This document shows, piece by piece, positions 44,705-53,384 of a stretch of 64,000 bases of DNA. The translations under genes and the position numbers were made by a program. The notes under the pieces are model-generated. The model made no database searches and was not told the origin of the DNA. It saw only the letters and a program-made list of their open reading frames with translations. The number at the start of each line of letters is the position of its first letter. The first letter of the stretch is position 1. This DNA comes from Pollutiaquabacter aromativorans. Its GTDB lineage: Bacteria; Bacteroidota; Bacteroidia; AKYH767-A; 2013-40CM-41-45. The stretch covers positions 2,480,001 to 2,544,000 of the forward strand of contig CP185379.1 of NCBI GenBank assembly GCA_049177215.1. Reading direction: 5' to 3'.

Positions 44705-45781
44705 ATGCCCGAAAACACCACAAAAAAGAACATCCGAGCGCTGAGCCTGGAAGAACTGCAGGCCTGGTTCATGGATCACGGCTATACCAAGTTTCGCGGG
44801 AAGCAGGTCTATGAGTGGCTGTGGAAGAAGACCGCGCACGAGTTCGATGTGATGTCGAACCTACCCCTGCCCCTGCGCGAGACCCTGAAGGAGCATTTCG
44901 TGATCAACGGCGTGGCGATCGACACCTTCCAGGTGAGCAGCGACCGCACCATCAAGAACGCATTTCGCCTATACGACGGCAACATCGTGGAGGGCGTACT
45001 CATCCCCACCGACACGCGCATGACCGCTTGTGTCTCCTCACAGGTCGGCTGCAGCCTCACCTGCAAGTTCTGCGCGACCGGTCGCCTCGAGCGCCTGCGC
45101 AACCTCGACGCCGACGAGATCTACGACCAGGTGGCCCTCATCCGCCGGCAGTCGGAGGAGCGCTACCAGCAGCCGCTGTCGAACATCGTCTTCATGGGCA
45201 TGGGCGAGCCTTTGCTCAACTATGCCAACGTGCTCCGCGCGATCGACCGCATCGGCTCGCAGGACGGACTGGGCATGGCCATGAAGCGGATCACCGTGAG
45301 CACGGCCGGCATCGCCAAGATGATCAGGAAGCTGGGCGACGACAAAGTGAAATTCAACCTCGCCCTCTCCCTGCACGCCGCGAACGACGCCAAGCGGGCG
45401 CAGATCATGCCGATCAACGACACGAACAACCTCGACGTCCTCGAGGAAGCCCTGAACTATTTCTACGAGCACACCGGCTCCCGCGTCACCTTCGAGTACA
45501 TTGTCTTCAATAATTTCAACGACACCCTCCAGGACGCGCACGAGCTCCTGCTCTACTGCCGCAAGGTGAAAGCCAAGGTGAACATCATCGAATACAACCC
45601 CATCGAAGGCGGGGAATTCAGCAACGCCCGGGAAGACCGTTTCAAGGCCTTCATCCAATACCTGCTCGACAACGGCGTCATCCTCAACATCCGCCGCTCC
45701 CGCGGCAAAGACATCGACGCCGCCTGCGGGCAGTTGGCGAATAAGAATGAGGGGGCGGTGGTGAGGTTGAAGAGGGGTTAA
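44705..45781 (+). CDS. rlmN: 23S rRNA (adenine2503-C2)/tRNA methyltransferase RlmN
   Basis: RlmN is a radical-SAM enzyme that methylates C2 of A2503 in 23S rRNA and of A37 in some tRNAs. The 358-residue protein has the cluster motif C-S-L-T-C-K-F-C (near 122-129), the MGMGEPLLNY block, SLHAANDAKR, and the conserved Cys in a C-terminal RRSRGKDIDAACGQL block that forms the methyl-carrying intermediate. Start at 44705; an in-frame TTG at 44693 lies inside the promoter element. No partner genes. Confidence 0.95.
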   Translation: MPENTTKKNIRALSLEELQAWFMDHGYTKFRGKQVYEWLWKKTAHEFDVMSNLPLPLRETLKEHFVINGVAIDTFQVSSDRTIKNAFRLYDGNIVEGVLIPTDTRMTACVSSQVGCSLTCKFCATGRLERLRNLDADEIYDQVALIRRQSEERYQQPLSNIVFMGMGEPLLNYANVLRAIDRIGSQDGLGMAMKRITVSTAGIAKMIRKLGDDKVKFNLALSLHAANDAKRAQIMPINDTNNLDVLEEALNYFYEHTGSRVTFEYIVFNNFNDTLQDAHELLLYCRKVKAKVNIIEYNPIEGGEFSNAREDRFKAFIQYLLDNGVILNIRRSRGKDIDAACGQLANKNEGAVVRLKRG

Positions 45782-45917
45782 TCAACAATGACCTGACAAC
45801 CCTTCTTTAGTAGATAGATAATTTTCAACAACTCATATTTTAAATACGCCTAAAAGCGGGACTGCTGGATCGCCAACATTTATTATAGACACTCGTTCAA
45901 GGAACACAATAAGATTA

Positions 45918-47078
45918 TTAACCGTTGGCACCCCACTTATCGATACAATAATTTACAATTTCTTCTATTTCAATAATTCTACGACTAGAAGCCTCACCTC
46001 TTACATAGAATTCCTTTTGATCTCCATTTTTCAGAAATATTGGCCTACGCTTGCTGGGCATAACAGATACCATGAATATCTCGCTCCCATTTATCTCATA
46101 AAATTGAGTTGATACATAATTTCTAACAACAGGAGACATAAAATAGTCAATCATTTGGTCGAATTCCAGATGGATAAAGTCTCTTTTGTTCTTTGAATCT
46201 GAGAGCGAATAGTCAAAGGACAAACCTTGCGGAACACCTTCATCAGTAACTCCAATAAACAATAAGCCTCCATTTGAATTCAGGAATGCACAAATGGTTT
46301 TAGCGATAATATTCTTAATGCCAATACCGGCTTTCCCGGTTTTGAAATTATAGACTAAAGCTGGCTTAAATTCCACCGTATTGCTTTCTCCTTCTCGTAG
46401 AATTTGCTCTATGGATTTAGGTGGTGGTTGCAACTCTGAGACCTTTTCCACCCGAGGCTCTCCCCACCAAAAGGGTTTGTCAAGCCCCGACCAATCGAAA
46501 GGGGTCTCAATAATGTGATACTTTGCCGGCTCTTCTTCCCAATGACCCGCCTCCCATTCATCTCTGCTGCAATACACTACTTCAATATCCTGATTATTGG
46601 TATCGCAATGATAGGATTGATAGTAATTATACTCCTCTTCCAGGTGTAAAATCAAATCGTCAGAATCAAATGGGAAATAAGCGATATTGCCGATTCCGTG
46701 AATAAACAACTCTTCACTTACTGATTCAGAAAATAGAGTGCCTTGATCCGGGGCGTTCAGAACTAAAAACACACCAATCCCATTACCAAAAGCATCACTA
46801 AATTCAACCTGCTTGTTTTCAATATTTATCTTTGATTTAGTGCCAGGATCTATAAATGATACCAAATCCACCCTAGCCTGCTTGTCTGATACATACTTTT
46901 TGTTCTTTCCCTCTAAAAGTACATCTATGTAGCTTTGATAACGTTTAAAAGCTAAATTTCTTGCCTTTATCGGATTATCATCCTCAAACTTTTCTTCAAA
47001 TTGCAAAAACTCTAACTCGCCATCTTTTTTCTTATGTCGAATTAGTTTAGCCTTAACTACATAATGGAATGCCGGCAT
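45918..47078 (-). CDS. AlbA_2 (Schlafen-type) DNA-binding domain protein with long novel N-terminal region
   Basis: Residues 226-362 of this 386-residue protein form an AlbA_2 domain: REGESNTVEFKPAL, FLNSNGGLLFIGVTDEGVPQ and the closing KEFYVRGEASSR are the hallmark blocks. Residues 1-220 are not recognised; they are acidic and beta-rich with a WEAGHWEEEPAKYHIIETPF stretch. AlbA_2 proteins bind nucleic acids and are frequent in defence islands. The gene starts two bases after the stop of the preceding gene, so the pair is an operon. The DNA is markedly AT-richer than the flanking hsdM and rlmN genes, which suggests recent transfer. Confidence 0.8.
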   Translation of the reverse strand: MPAFHYVVKAKLIRHKKKDGELEFLQFEEKFEDDNPIKARNLAFKRYQSYIDVLLEGKNKKYVSDKQARVDLVSFIDPGTKSKINIENKQVEFSDAFGNGIGVFLVLNAPDQGTLFSESVSEELFIHGIGNIAYFPFDSDDLILHLEEEYNYYQSYHCDTNNQDIEVVYCSRDEWEAGHWEEEPAKYHIIETPFDWSGLDKPFWWGEPRVEKVSELQPPPKSIEQILREGESNTVEFKPALVYNFKTGKAGIGIKNIIAKTICAFLNSNGGLLFIGVTDEGVPQGLSFDYSLSDSKNKRDFIHLEFDQMIDYFMSPVVRNYVSTQFYEINGSEIFMVSVMPSKRRPIFLKNGDQKEFYVRGEASSRRIIEIEEIVNYCIDKWGANG

Positions 47079-47080
47079 AA

Positions 47081-47677
47081 TTAGCTTAATTTTAATTTTA
47101 ATAGTTCCTCTATTTTATAAAAGGCCACTTTACCCATTCCAGATATCCCAGCCACCTCGAACTCATTTATACGCAAAGTTGGATTAAGTCCATGAATCTC
47201 CGGGAGAAGATCACGGAAGGAGTCTAAATACGCTCTTTGTGCTGTCCTTCCACCAATGAAATTGAAATCTGCCGTTTTCTTAGACTTTCGATAATTGTCC
47301 GCCTTATCCTTGTGTTTATTGCATAGTTGTTTCCAACTCTCCAAATCGAAGTTGAGTTTTAAACCTGGTGGGTAGCAATCGATTGTTGTTAGTCTGGAAG
47401 AACTAAAGTGCTGAAACTCATCGAACTCGAAAATGAAATTGTACTTTCCTCCGAAGTAAGCATCGCAGTCAAGTGATACAGTACGCTTTTCCTGATTTGC
47501 CGTTACATCGCCATTCAAGACTTCGAATATTCTACCAATAGTAAAATAGTACTTGCGAAAGTTCTCCTTCGTATGCTTATTAATGAACCAATCAAAACGC
47601 TTTCGAGTTTGTGCTGGCTCATTCAGCACCTTGCTGATAATTTCGGTTATGAATTTTTGCTTGTCTCCTACTGCCAA
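47081..47677 (-). CDS. Possible PD-(D/E)XK-like nuclease, otherwise unknown
   Basis: The 198-residue soluble protein has a central block YNFIFEFDEFQHFSS (near 76-92) with clustered acidic residues and Gln-His, resembling the metal-binding strand of PD-(D/E)XK-type and DUF559/Vsr-like nucleases (E-x-D-x-x-Q-H). A Lys-rich helix (NKHKDKADNYRKSKKT) follows. Other parts are not recognised, so nuclease activity is only a suggestion. It probably starts with TTG at 47677; no ATG is available nearby. The AlbA_2 gene follows two bases downstream. AT-rich. The 193-base gap to hsdM has no clear feature. Confidence 0.5.
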   Translation of the reverse strand: MAVGDKQKFITEIISKVLNEPAQTRKRFDWFINKHTKENFRKYYFTIGRIFEVLNGDVTANQEKRTVSLDCDAYFGGKYNFIFEFDEFQHFSSSRLTTIDCYPPGLKLNFDLESWKQLCNKHKDKADNYRKSKKTADFNFIGGRTAQRAYLDSFRDLLPEIHGLNPTLRINEFEVAGISGMGKVAFYKIEELLKLKLS

Positions 47678-47870
47678 CTTTGCGATATTTTATTTAATTG
47701 ACTTAGACACACAATCGCTGCTAGATCTACCTCCACATAAGATAGGAATCCTAACACACTCTACGCCTCGACTCACCTTTCTATGATTTAATTTCAAGAT
47801 GATCGTACATAATTTGACCATATCTGCAATTTGCAGCATTTAAATTAATAACTACAAATTTCCACGGTCT

Positions 47871-49367
47871 TTACCTCACCCCCGCCATCACCTCCCGAAA
47901 GCTCTCAATCCCCGCTTCCAGGTTCTCGATGATCTCCTCGGCCAGGACGTCCGGGTCGGGGAGGTTGTCGAGGTCGGTGAGGCTTTTGTCTTTGATCCAG
48001 GTGATGTCGAGGCTGGTCTTGTCGCGGGCGATGATCTCCTCGTAGGTGAACCTGCGCCAGCGGCCTTCGGGGTTCTTCTGGGCGTCGTAGGTTTCCTTGC
48101 GTTTGGCGATGTTCTCCGGATGGTAACACTTGATGAAATCCGCCAGATCTTCGAACCGTAACGGATTCTTTTTCAGGGTGAAATGGATGTTGGTCCTGAA
48201 ATCGTAGAACCAGACCTCCCTGGTCCAGGGCGTCTTGGAGGCGGGCTTGTTGTCGAAGAACAGCACGTTGGCCTTCACGCCCTGCTTGTAGAAGATGCCG
48301 GTGGGCAGGCGCAGGATGGTGTGCAGGTTGGTCCCTTCCAGCAGCTTTTTCCGGATGGTTTCCCCGGCTCCGCCCTCGAACAACACGTTGTCGGGCAGTA
48401 CCACCGCTGCTTTGCCGTCGGCTTTGAGCATGGTTTTGATGTGCTGCACGAAGTTGAGCTGCTTGTTGCTGGTGGTGACGAAGAAGTCCTGCCGGTTGTA
48501 GGTCAGGTCTTCGGTATCCTGCTCGCCTTCTTCGTTGGTGAAGGTCATGCTGCTCTTTTTGCCGAAAGGCGGGTTGGCGAGCACGTAATCCACGCGGTGG
48601 CCGCTGTCGGAGATGAGGGCATCGGCGGGTGAAATGAAGTTCTCGCTGTCGAAGTCGCCGATGTTGTGCAGGAAGAGGTTCATCAGCGCCATGCGGCGGG
48701 TGTTGGCCACGATCTCGTTCCCGTAGAAGGTCTTCAGTTTCAGAAACTCTTTCTGCTTCTTGTCGAGTGTGTAATTGTTCCGGTCGGCGAGGAAATCATA
48801 GGCAGCAAGGAAGAACCCGCCCGTGCCGCAGGCCGGGTCGGCGATGGTCTTCATGGGCTCGGGACGCACGCAGGCCACCATGGCCCGGATGAGGGCCCGC
48901 GGCGTGAAGTACTGCCCGGCGCCGCTCTTGGTGTCCTCGGCGTTCTTCTCCAGCAGGCCTTCGTAGATCTTGCCCTTCAGGTCGGCACCCATGGTGCTCC
49001 AGCTTTCCCCGTCGATCATGGCGATGAGACGGGCCAGCTTGGAAGGATCGTTGATCTTGTTCTGGCTCTTGGTAAAGATCTGCCCGAGGAAGCCCTTGGC
49101 GTTGGACAGCGTGTGCAGGGTGTTCACGTAATGATCGAACAGCTCCGCGCCTTTCTTGTCGGTCAGACTTTGCCAGTTGTACTTCTTTGGGATCTTCAGG
49201 TCCCGGTTGTAGGGCGGCTTGCTGAACTCGTCCGCCATCTTTAAAAACAGCAGGTAGGTAAGCTGCTCCAGGTAATCGCCATAGCCTACCCCGTCGTCGC
49301 GGAGTACGGTGGCGAAGCTCCAGACTTTGGAGATGATGCTGGAAGTGTTCAGTTGTTCAGTACTCAT
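47871..49367 (-). CDS. hsdM: Type I restriction-modification system, DNA methyltransferase subunit
   Basis: HsdM methylates adenine in the recognised sequence and, with HsdS, forms the modification enzyme. The 498-residue protein has an N-terminal HsdM helical domain (TSSIISKVWSFATVLRDDGV), the SAM-binding motif I DPACGTGGFFLAAYDF (178-193) and the catalytic N-P-P-F at 265-268, followed by GAGETIRKKLLEGTNLHTIL. Full length. Its ATG overlaps the stop of the upstream RhuM-Fic gene by four bases. Its base composition is GC-rich and host-like, unlike the genes on either flank of the island. Confidence 0.95.
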   Translation of the reverse strand: MSTEQLNTSSIISKVWSFATVLRDDGVGYGDYLEQLTYLLFLKMADEFSKPPYNRDLKIPKKYNWQSLTDKKGAELFDHYVNTLHTLSNAKGFLGQIFTKSQNKINDPSKLARLIAMIDGESWSTMGADLKGKIYEGLLEKNAEDTKSGAGQYFTPRALIRAMVACVRPEPMKTIADPACGTGGFFLAAYDFLADRNNYTLDKKQKEFLKLKTFYGNEIVANTRRMALMNLFLHNIGDFDSENFISPADALISDSGHRVDYVLANPPFGKKSSMTFTNEEGEQDTEDLTYNRQDFFVTTSNKQLNFVQHIKTMLKADGKAAVVLPDNVLFEGGAGETIRKKLLEGTNLHTILRLPTGIFYKQGVKANVLFFDNKPASKTPWTREVWFYDFRTNIHFTLKKNPLRFEDLADFIKCYHPENIAKRKETYDAQKNPEGRWRRFTYEEIIARDKTSLDITWIKDKSLTDLDNLPDPDVLAEEIIENLEAGIESFREVMAGVR

Positions 49368-50335
49368 TGTTTACTCCGGTTAAGAATGCTAATGATCAGT
49401 CGTTTCACTGTATCCATTTCTTCGCTTTTACTTGAAGCGACAAATAGTGTAAGAGCGGCCAGCGCGTCATTGCTAATGATGGCACTGCCGTTGGCATCAA
49501 AGAGCAATTGATTCCGCTCTAAAAAAAGTAAAAAGCAGGCCGCTGCAATGCGTTTATTGCCATCCACAAATGCATGGTTTTTTACAATCAGATACAATAG
49601 CACCGCGGCTTTTTCTTCGATGCTGGGGTATATGTCCTTTCTGCCAAAGGTCTGCCGGATCTGATTGATCGCACTATCAAAACTGTCATCTTTCTTCTTA
49701 CCAAAAAGATCCGAGTTAAAGCTCGAACGCATATGGTCAATGATAGCCTTGTACTCGACCGGGGTTGGGAAATACGCGGCGGCCTTGCGCTTTCCGCTTC
49801 GATCAAGCTTTTCATGATCGTAATCATCGAGCAGCTTTAATCCCTGGCTAAATTGCCGGAGCCAGGCGTTCTCATCCTGACCGGTTTCTTGCTCGATGAC
49901 CCTGCTGAGAATCCTGATCCCGTCGTGTAAGATTCTGATTTCCTGTTCCTTTTGCTGTAGCCGTTTCTCGTTTATGGCAAGCCCTTCTATCAGGTAATCT
50001 TTCAGGCGTTGTGTTGCCCACTGTCGAAACTGAGTCCCCCGGTTGGATTTTACTCTATAACCTACTGAAATGATCACATCCAGATTGTAATACTCAATCT
50101 TCCGGGCAACCTGCCTGTTCCCTTCTTTTCGAACTGTCAAGGATTCCTTGACAGTTGCTTTTCTTGATAACTCTTTCTCTTTAAAACAATTCGTTATATG
50201 CAGGCTGATATTTTGTTTAGTCTGCCCAAAAAGTGACGCCATTTGAGCCTGACTCAGCCATACGGTCTCTTCTTCAAACCGCACCTCCACCTGAGCTTTA
50301 CTGCCCTTGTCTTTATATATTTCGACACGTTGCAT
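49364..50335 (-). CDS. RhuM-Fic fusion protein
   Basis: The 323-residue protein joins an N-terminal RhuM-type domain (WLSQAQMASLFGQTKQNIS, then YYNLDVIISVGYRVKSNRGT, about 20-115) to a C-terminal Fic domain with the motif H254-A-F-V-D-G-N-K-R262. Fic enzymes use this motif to transfer AMP or another phosphate-containing group onto target proteins; a KEXE-like or Ser/Thr-x-x-x-E inhibitory helix is not obvious. RhuM-Fic proteins are typical passengers in type I restriction operons, here between hsdS and hsdM, with an ATGA overlap to hsdM. Toxin, defence or regulatory roles are proposed for relatives. Confidence 0.85.
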   Translation of the reverse strand: MQRVEIYKDKGSKAQVEVRFEEETVWLSQAQMASLFGQTKQNISLHITNCFKEKELSRKATVKESLTVRKEGNRQVARKIEYYNLDVIISVGYRVKSNRGTQFRQWATQRLKDYLIEGLAINEKRLQQKEQEIRILHDGIRILSRVIEQETGQDENAWLRQFSQGLKLLDDYDHEKLDRSGKRKAAAYFPTPVEYKAIIDHMRSSFNSDLFGKKKDDSFDSAINQIRQTFGRKDIYPSIEEKAAVLLYLIVKNHAFVDGNKRIAAACFLLFLERNQLLFDANGSAIISNDALAALTLFVASSKSEEMDTVKRLIISILNRSKQ

Positions 50336-50349
50336 GTTGGCAGCCTGTA

Positions 50350-51723
50350 TTATGCTTTTACTCTTCGTCCTTTTTTCGCCACGGGTTTATTCAAGGGAGC
50401 TGATGCAACACGACCGGCCCGGATCCGCTCCAGCAACACACTGGCCGGTTCTTCGTTGGGGTCCTGGGATACCAGCTTGCCTTCGAAGGCCTTTTTAAGG
50501 ATGCTTTGGCGGAGGGCTTCAGATTGATGGAGTCCTAATTCGATGATTTCCCTCAAATTCTCGCTTGAGGATAGGCGCGCTTCTATCTCCTCCACAACTT
50601 TCAGTTGATAACGTGAGGATGTCGGAAGCGAAATAGGAATCTGACGACAGGTTGAGACTTTGACATTCCATTGACCCGCAGTCGCTTTTGATGTATTTTC
50701 AAGCCAATCTATAGTTACTGGCGATTGCAAAAAGTAAGACAAATATTTTGATGAAACTTTAGCATTAGGCCTGAATAAAACTATTGCTTGATTAATATTC
50801 CATTCAGGATAATGGCTTGTAACAATTGACACCTTGCCTAGTGGTGGTCCAACAATGTTGATTAATACATCTCCGGGATAACATCTTGATCTCTTCAATT
50901 CCCTTTCATGAATTGACCTTGGAATAAATGTTGGATTCTTCTTATAATTTAATGTACCATCAAAATTCAAATTGTAAATTTTAATAAAGGGAATTTCCCC
51001 CTGAGCGTCTGTTAAGTACTTCTTATCAGGTGTATATCCATTGCTAATTGTCTCAATCAGTTTACCAGTAGTAGTTTTTATCCACCCCTCCGGCAACTCC
51101 CCCTCCTTCAAATCCGGATGGGTCAGCCGCCCTTCAAACGCATACTTCAACACCGCCTGCCGGTACACCTTGAGCTGCTGCTGCGCGGTCTTGAGGGCTT
51201 CGATGCCTTTGTCCAGACTGGCAAACAACTCCTCGATCTTGGTTACGATGCGGTGTTGTTCGGGGAGGGGAGGGAGAGGAAATGAAAATTCAGCAGTAAG
51301 ATTCGGATTTGCTCTTGTCAGTGACCCTCCCACACCAGATATCGTTTTCATAAATTTCTGGTGAAAATCATAACTCAACAGAAAGTATCTCAGATACTCT
51401 GCTGAAATCTTACTGCCATCAAAGATTATCCATTCACTGGATCCAATCTGTCTTCTACCTTGACTTGGACCCACAATCCAGCTTCTTTGAATGTGAGGGA
51501 CGATTCGCGACAACAACACATCGCACTCTTGGACAACCTTTTTTGATGATCCAATTTGTGTACCTAATAGTTTCTCTGGGACAAGATTGTCATAGGCCGG
51601 AATACTATATAGGTCGAACTCTTCCTTCGGGAAAAGAGCCGGGTTAACTACGCCAGTACCTCTCTTCATGAAGAACCCTAGCTCAATACAAACCCATCCT
51701 TTAGGCAAACTATCTTTTGTCAT
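50350..51723 (-). CDS. hsdS: Type I restriction-modification system, specificity subunit
   Basis: HsdS recognises the bipartite target sequence. The 457-residue protein has two target-recognition domains (about 1-145 and 215-370) and two conserved spacer regions; the central one is LPPLPEQHRIVTKIEELFAS with a helical QQQLKVYRQAVLKYAFEGRL continuation, and the C-terminal one contains LRQSILKKAFEGKLVSQDPN. The DNA of both recognition domains is clearly AT-richer than that of the helical spacers, as expected when recognition domains are exchanged by recombination. Its ATG still overlaps an ATGA left from an hsdR 3' end. Confidence 0.95.
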   Translation of the reverse strand: MTKDSLPKGWVCIELGFFMKRGTGVVNPALFPKEEFDLYSIPAYDNLVPEKLLGTQIGSSKKVVQECDVLLSRIVPHIQRSWIVGPSQGRRQIGSSEWIIFDGSKISAEYLRYFLLSYDFHQKFMKTISGVGGSLTRANPNLTAEFSFPLPPLPEQHRIVTKIEELFASLDKGIEALKTAQQQLKVYRQAVLKYAFEGRLTHPDLKEGELPEGWIKTTTGKLIETISNGYTPDKKYLTDAQGEIPFIKIYNLNFDGTLNYKKNPTFIPRSIHERELKRSRCYPGDVLINIVGPPLGKVSIVTSHYPEWNINQAIVLFRPNAKVSSKYLSYFLQSPVTIDWLENTSKATAGQWNVKVSTCRQIPISLPTSSRYQLKVVEEIEARLSSSENLREIIELGLHQSEALRQSILKKAFEGKLVSQDPNEEPASVLLERIRAGRVASAPLNKPVAKKGRRVKA

Positions 51724-51768
51724 GCCGCCAACACTACATTCGGTTCAACAATAATATCATTCATCTCC
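51720..51768 (-). pseudogene. Remnant of an hsdR 3' end upstream of hsdS
   Basis: Reading on the minus strand this stretch encodes EMNDIIVEPNVVLAA and a TGA stop that overlaps the hsdS ATG. The true hsdR ends ENIIVELNEVLAA with the same stop. At DNA level 35 of 37 bases (51721-51757 against 53382-53418) are identical. Beyond about 50 bases similarity is lost. It marks the ancestral hsdR-hsdS junction. Confidence 0.85.
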
Positions 51769-51822
51769 ATTCAAACAAGAGGTCTCTGACAGTTTCGCAT
51801 GAGCTACCACGACTCTGGGGTT

Positions 51823-51921
51823 GTCAAATAACAGTCAAATAACAGTCACATTGTATTTCATTGATTTTCAGTGCTAAACAGGGCCAAAAACACCCCGAAA
51901 TCAAATAACCGTCAAATAAGA
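51823..51921. repeat. Eleven-base direct repeats between the AlbA_2/GHKL gene and hsdS
   Basis: GTCAAATAACA occurs twice in tandem at 51823-51844 with a degenerate third unit (GTCACATTGTA). A second pair, ATCAAATAACC and GTCAAATAAGA, lies at 51900-51921, directly next to the AlbA_2 gene stop codon (51924). The 11-base period places units on one face of the helix, as in protein-binding sites. They lie upstream of hsdS. Confidence 0.7.
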
Positions 51922-51923
51922 AT

Positions 51924-53384
51924 TTAGACCCAGAATGGAACATACTTTACGTGTTTTCTGGAAGAGTTTCGAGGATCAGAGTCTTTCACCAAGCCTCTGT
52001 CGATCGTATCTGAAATGATACGGGAAGCTATTGCAGCATTGTGATCGTCGATTCCAAAACGTTCACGAAGTGACTGGTTGGTCATGTATTGACCGGAAAC
52101 GTACTTGAGGCATGCATGGTGGTAACATGCCCTGATCTTTTCACCTTTATCAAGGTCTCGAAACGGGCGGGGGCCGTAAAGACTAATCCGCGTATGGTTA
52201 TTCCCAACATCAATCTTAGGGGAAGGAAGTTTATGTTCTTCGCAGGCCAGGATGACCTTATCCATTCCACTCCCGCGTTCTTCACAAATTTTCAATCTAC
52301 GCATCATACGCGCGAGCAACTCATTTCGGCTTTCCGGGCTATGGTCAACAAAACGCAGAGCTTCGATTAACGGTCTACCCGGATTAGTGATCTCAATTCG
52401 ATCATCAAACATTTCTACCATGGGAGACGCCCCTCCCACAGAAAAATCCTGGTGAATCAGGGCATTTGCAACAAGTTCTCGAATGGCAATAACCGGATAA
52501 TCTGGCAGTTCCTTTCTGAGAGCCCCTTCGATCACTTCTCGACTTGGTGCCTGTTCCGAAATAAAACGTACCAAACCCTCGAACCCAATTGCATATCCTT
52601 TGCTTCCGACTTGTTCCCGCTTAGTCTTGGTACGATTTACACCTTGATATACAATGACGCGTACAGACTTTCTCGCCAATCGACCGAATCGCTCAACATC
52701 TTTCCCGATGGCAAGAGCTCCCAGATTCGTAATGCGATAAACACCCTCCGTACGTCTTGCAATAAGCTTATCATCCGTTAAACGGGCTAAGATTCCTTGC
52801 GGATCAGTTGGTACTGGCATACCGAGAAGCGTGAAATAAGAACCGAAATCGAGCAGTTCTAAAACTTCAGCACCTGAAATGTCTTGTGTTGCAGATTCCG
52901 ATTCGAAAAACGCATTGTCCTCTCGTCTCCAGATCTTACGCTCTCGCTCAGGGTGATCATCGAGTCGTTTCTTGTAAGAACCAACACGTATATACGATTC
53001 GCCTTTGAAAAGTACCGGTGTATTTCTGGTAGCCTCTATTTGGAAGAGTGCGAAATGCTTCCCTTCAAAACTGAATTCATAGATAGCGAAGTCAATCCGG
53101 GGATCAAGTTGAGTAGCAAGCCAATTCTCCAACTCCTGACTCCCCTTCTTCTCAGTCAGAGGATGAAATTTCGTGCCAATCAAGGCATGACTTCCATCCT
53201 CTACCCCATAGACCAGATAGGCTATTTTCACCCCATGATAACAAGCGCTGTTACTCAACGCAGAAATCAGTTCACCGATCTCCTGCGGATCACTGTTATT
53301 CAACTTGAACTCAACCCATTCACACTCTCGTGGCATGGCGGTGAGCTCCTTTAACAGGATAATAAGTTGCTCCTGATTCATCAT
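51924..53384 (-). CDS. AlbA_2 domain plus GHKL-like ATPase protein inserted in the hsd operon
   Basis: The 486-residue protein begins with an AlbA_2 domain (about 12-140: ECEWVEFKLNNSDPQEIGEL, AYLVYGVEDGSHALIGTKF, GESYIRVGSYKKR) and continues with a GHKL-type ATPase fold: N-box IRELVANALIHQDFS (301-315), ITNPGRPLI (332-340), and the G-box EERGSGMDKV (368-377). A winged-helix-like end (ERFGIDDHNAAIASRIISDT) follows. Such proteins are often annotated as ATP-dependent DNA helicase RecG-related or transcriptional regulators; their role is not established. Its ATG overlaps the hsdR stop (ATGA). The hsdR remnant before hsdS shows it was inserted between hsdR and hsdS. Confidence 0.85.
   Translation of the reverse strand: MMNQEQLIILLKELTAMPRECEWVEFKLNNSDPQEIGELISALSNSACYHGVKIAYLVYGVEDGSHALIGTKFHPLTEKKGSQELENWLATQLDPRIDFAIYEFSFEGKHFALFQIEATRNTPVLFKGESYIRVGSYKKRLDDHPERERKIWRREDNAFFESESATQDISGAEVLELLDFGSYFTLLGMPVPTDPQGILARLTDDKLIARRTEGVYRITNLGALAIGKDVERFGRLARKSVRVIVYQGVNRTKTKREQVGSKGYAIGFEGLVRFISEQAPSREVIEGALRKELPDYPVIAIRELVANALIHQDFSVGGASPMVEMFDDRIEITNPGRPLIEALRFVDHSPESRNELLARMMRRLKICEERGSGMDKVILACEEHKLPSPKIDVGNNHTRISLYGPRPFRDLDKGEKIRACYHHACLKYVSGQYMTNQSLRERFGIDDHNAAIASRIISDTIDRGLVKDSDPRNSSRKHVKYVPFWV

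Noticed and set aside
47553..47786. A plus-strand frame at the start of the possible nuclease gene
   Set aside because: No homology features and antisense to a better-supported frame.
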